From Rhizomucor pusillus (taxonomy: Eukaryota > Mucoromycota > Mucoromycetes > Mucorales > Lichtheimiaceae): DNA of 45,418 nt. Position numbers and translations under genes: made by a program. Below are positions 44,227-45,418 of this stretch, one piece after another. The DNA is taken from assembly GCA_900175165.2 (NCBI GenBank), contig FWWN02000329.1:3722-49139 (forward strand). Direction: 5' to 3'. Positions within the stretch are counted from its first letter, which is position 1, and the number at the start of each line of letters is the position of its first letter. The notes beneath the pieces are model-generated. The model had not been told where the DNA came from, ran no database searches, and saw nothing but the letters and a program-made list of their open reading frames with translations.

Positions 44227-44732
44227 ACAAGGAGGTGTTAAGTAAAATGATAAAAGAGTGGAAAAAGAGTGGTCGCATATGGTGCCTGCGCCTCCAAAGT
44301 TCAAGGTTAGGATCCTGCTTGTGTCACCTTTCCGTCTTTGGCCTTTCCACACTTGTGATGCTGAAAACGAATCCCACTTTCCCTTTCAGAATTCTACAAT
44401 ATGATAGCAGCTTCGGATAGGCTGAAACCCTTCTGTTCGACTCGGCAAGAAAAGTCTTATTGCTTTGCTTTTGCTGTCTACTCATTATTCATTGTTTCAA
44501 CAGGCATCCTTTTTTTATACGCGTCCGGCGCCGCAGTTGCTTGGCAAACACAAGTTGCGTAGTCATTCTAGAAAGGATCACCAGTGCGCGTTGAGCAATT
44601 TTATCTCCTCGAGAGCAGGTGACACACCACTAGACCCAATTCGTACTTTCAGACAGATGCCTTGTGCGCCACCATCTCTACTGCTTGATATACACTCTTT
44701 CCAGAAAGTAATTTCGTCCCGCAATGAAAATT
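44227..44732. other. Rho GEF promoter region
   Basis: This lies between the Rho GEF start (-) and the transposon (+). The open frame 44465..44734 shows nothing recognisable. The transposon's left end must fall in the right half of this stretch or just after it. Confidence 0.35.
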
Positions 44733-44851
44733 GATGTCGCATTCTCGCAAGTGTGAATTTCGCATTTCCAAAAGAATAGATTTCGCGCACTGACAAATCA
44801 GATGTCGCATATCCCGGAGATCTTGTCGCACAAAGTTTGGCATCTCGAGGG

Positions 44852-44859
44852 GTATATAA
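44852..44859 (+). promoter_or_regulatory. TATA box of the transposase gene
   Basis: TATATAAA begins about 93 bp before the transposase ATG at 44945. Confidence 0.5.
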
Positions 44860-44944
44860 AGTACGTAAGCGTTTGAGCTTCTGTTTCCCTTCTTCCTACT
44901 ATTTTTTTTACACACTCAAAGTACCACACCACACACATTTCAAA

Positions 44945-45418
44945 ATGGATCACCAATTTTTCTATGAAGATGGGCAAGGCAACGTTGTTGATGAATATGG
45001 CAGGCCTGAACCCATGGACTATCTTGTGGACGAGGAGACGCATGCTCTTGAAACAGTGAGCTCGCACGCGCAGTATTTGTGCAATATGCCTCGTGCGAGC
45101 GACCGTGAGTCCGTTGCTATGCAGACTGATGAATCAAAGGACGCAGACGTTCACATGTGAGAAGCTACTGTCAAGCGAGAGTACACACTCTACTCAGACC
45201 AGGACAAAGTGAGGTTTTTTAAACTAATGTTTGAGAAGGTTCTGAGCGCATCAGCTGCTGCGAAGCAGTTGGGAATTCATGGTCGTACGGCGCAGAGATG
45301 GGCCACACAATATGAAAAGGACCCTGACAGCATCTTTAAAAAGCGTAGAAAGAACGGCCGCCCGCGTATTCTCACTGCGGAGCATAAGAAGGTCATCTTA
45401 GAGTATGTTGATGAGAAC
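44945..45418 (+). pseudogene. Transposase N-terminus, interrupted by in-frame TGA, truncated by window end
   Basis: From the ATG at 44945 the frame runs 71 codons (start MDHQFFYEDGQGNVVDEYGR) to a TGA at 45158-45160. The same frame then stays open to the window end for 86 codons. The second part has REYTLYSDQDKVRFFKLMFE, a helix-turn-helix with AAAKQLGIHGRTAQRWATQY, and KKRRKNGRPRILTAEHKKVI, which is the classic N-terminal DNA-binding region of Tc1/mariner/IS630 transposases; the DDE core would follow outside. The first part is acidic and is a usual leader for fungal versions. A CGA to TGA change would explain the stop, but a genuine two-ORF arrangement is possible. No intron that removes the TGA is apparent. 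Confidence 0.6.

Larger units (their letters stand above)
44733..45418 (+). mobile_element. Tc1/mariner-like (IS630-superfamily) DNA transposon, left part
   Basis: Evidence is the transposase sequence starting at 44945 and a cluster of short TCGCA repeats just upstream (44737, 44745, 44760, a TCGCG variant at 44783, 44805, 44826), including an exact 10-bp repeat GATGTCGCAT at 44733... and 44801.... Such subterminal repeats usually bind transposase. A TATA box lies at 44852-44859. The exact terminus and target-site duplication cannot be set without the right end, which is outside the window. Confidence 0.6.

Noticed and set aside
1..45418. CRISPR arrays, prophage or operon-like systems
   Set aside because: No regularly spaced repeats and no bacterial-type gene runs; all recognisable genes are spliced or fungal.

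Overview
The window is nuclear DNA from a filamentous fungus, most likely an early-diverging one (Mucoromycota, probably Mucorales). The genes are small and densely interrupted by introns of about 40-190 nt with GT/GC...AG borders and branch-point-like CTAAC/CTGAC. The proteins are fungal (Rom2-type Rho1 GEF, PPZ phosphatase, LAMMER kinase, CorA/Mnr2 transporter, HDEL-terminated PDI). A BTG/Tob gene and degenerate repeat-derived ORFs of a kind I associate with Mucorales add to this. The species cannot be read from the sequence. I rebuilt exon structures by eye from splice sites, reading-frame phase and family conservation; every multi-exon model given here closes in frame.

Layout. 1-976 (+): 3' part of a membrane-protein gene entering from the left edge. 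1259-2617 (-): Ser/Thr kinase. 3263-4430: decayed repeat DNA (frameshifted hypothetical ORF plus a tyrosine-recombinase-like remnant). 5859-6581 (+): Pcl/Pho80-type cyclin. 6907-9790 (+): SPX-EXS phosphate exporter of the SYG1/XPR1 type. 9872-11875 (-): SNM1/PSO2 DNA cross-link repair nuclease. 12620-13351 (-): BTG/Tob protein. 14738-16780 (-): CorA-like Mg2+ transporter. 17793-19414 (+): protein disulfide isomerase, followed by a decayed partial copy of the CorA-PDI interval. 20468-22229 (+): secreted Cys-rich, probably GPI-anchored protein. 22313-24422 (-): LAMMER kinase. 26648-27556 (+): soluble ABC ATPase. 29623-30495 (-): two-finger zinc-finger factor. 32054-33673 (-): PPZ-type phosphatase. 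36897-36970 (+): elongator tRNA-Met in an otherwise gene-poor stretch of about 5 kb. 38819-40228 (+): ketopantoate reductase. 40364-44226 (-): Rho1 GEF. 44733-45418 (+): left part of a Tc1/mariner-like transposon running off the right edge.

There is no operon logic. The genes are ordinary eukaryotic housekeeping and signalling units, several in tight convergent pairs (82-135 bp between stop codons). A loose signalling theme (Rho1 GEF, PPZ phosphatase, LAMMER kinase, Crz1-like zinc finger: wall, ion and stress signalling) is probably coincidental.

The most unusual signal is in the splice sites. Of about 54 introns I could place, eight use a GC donor, and all eight read GCAAGT. They are spread over six unrelated genes. 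Other notable points are an 8-nt microexon in the ketopantoate reductase gene and the eroded tandem duplication behind PDI. I found no CRISPR array, gene cluster of obvious novelty, or defence-like system.
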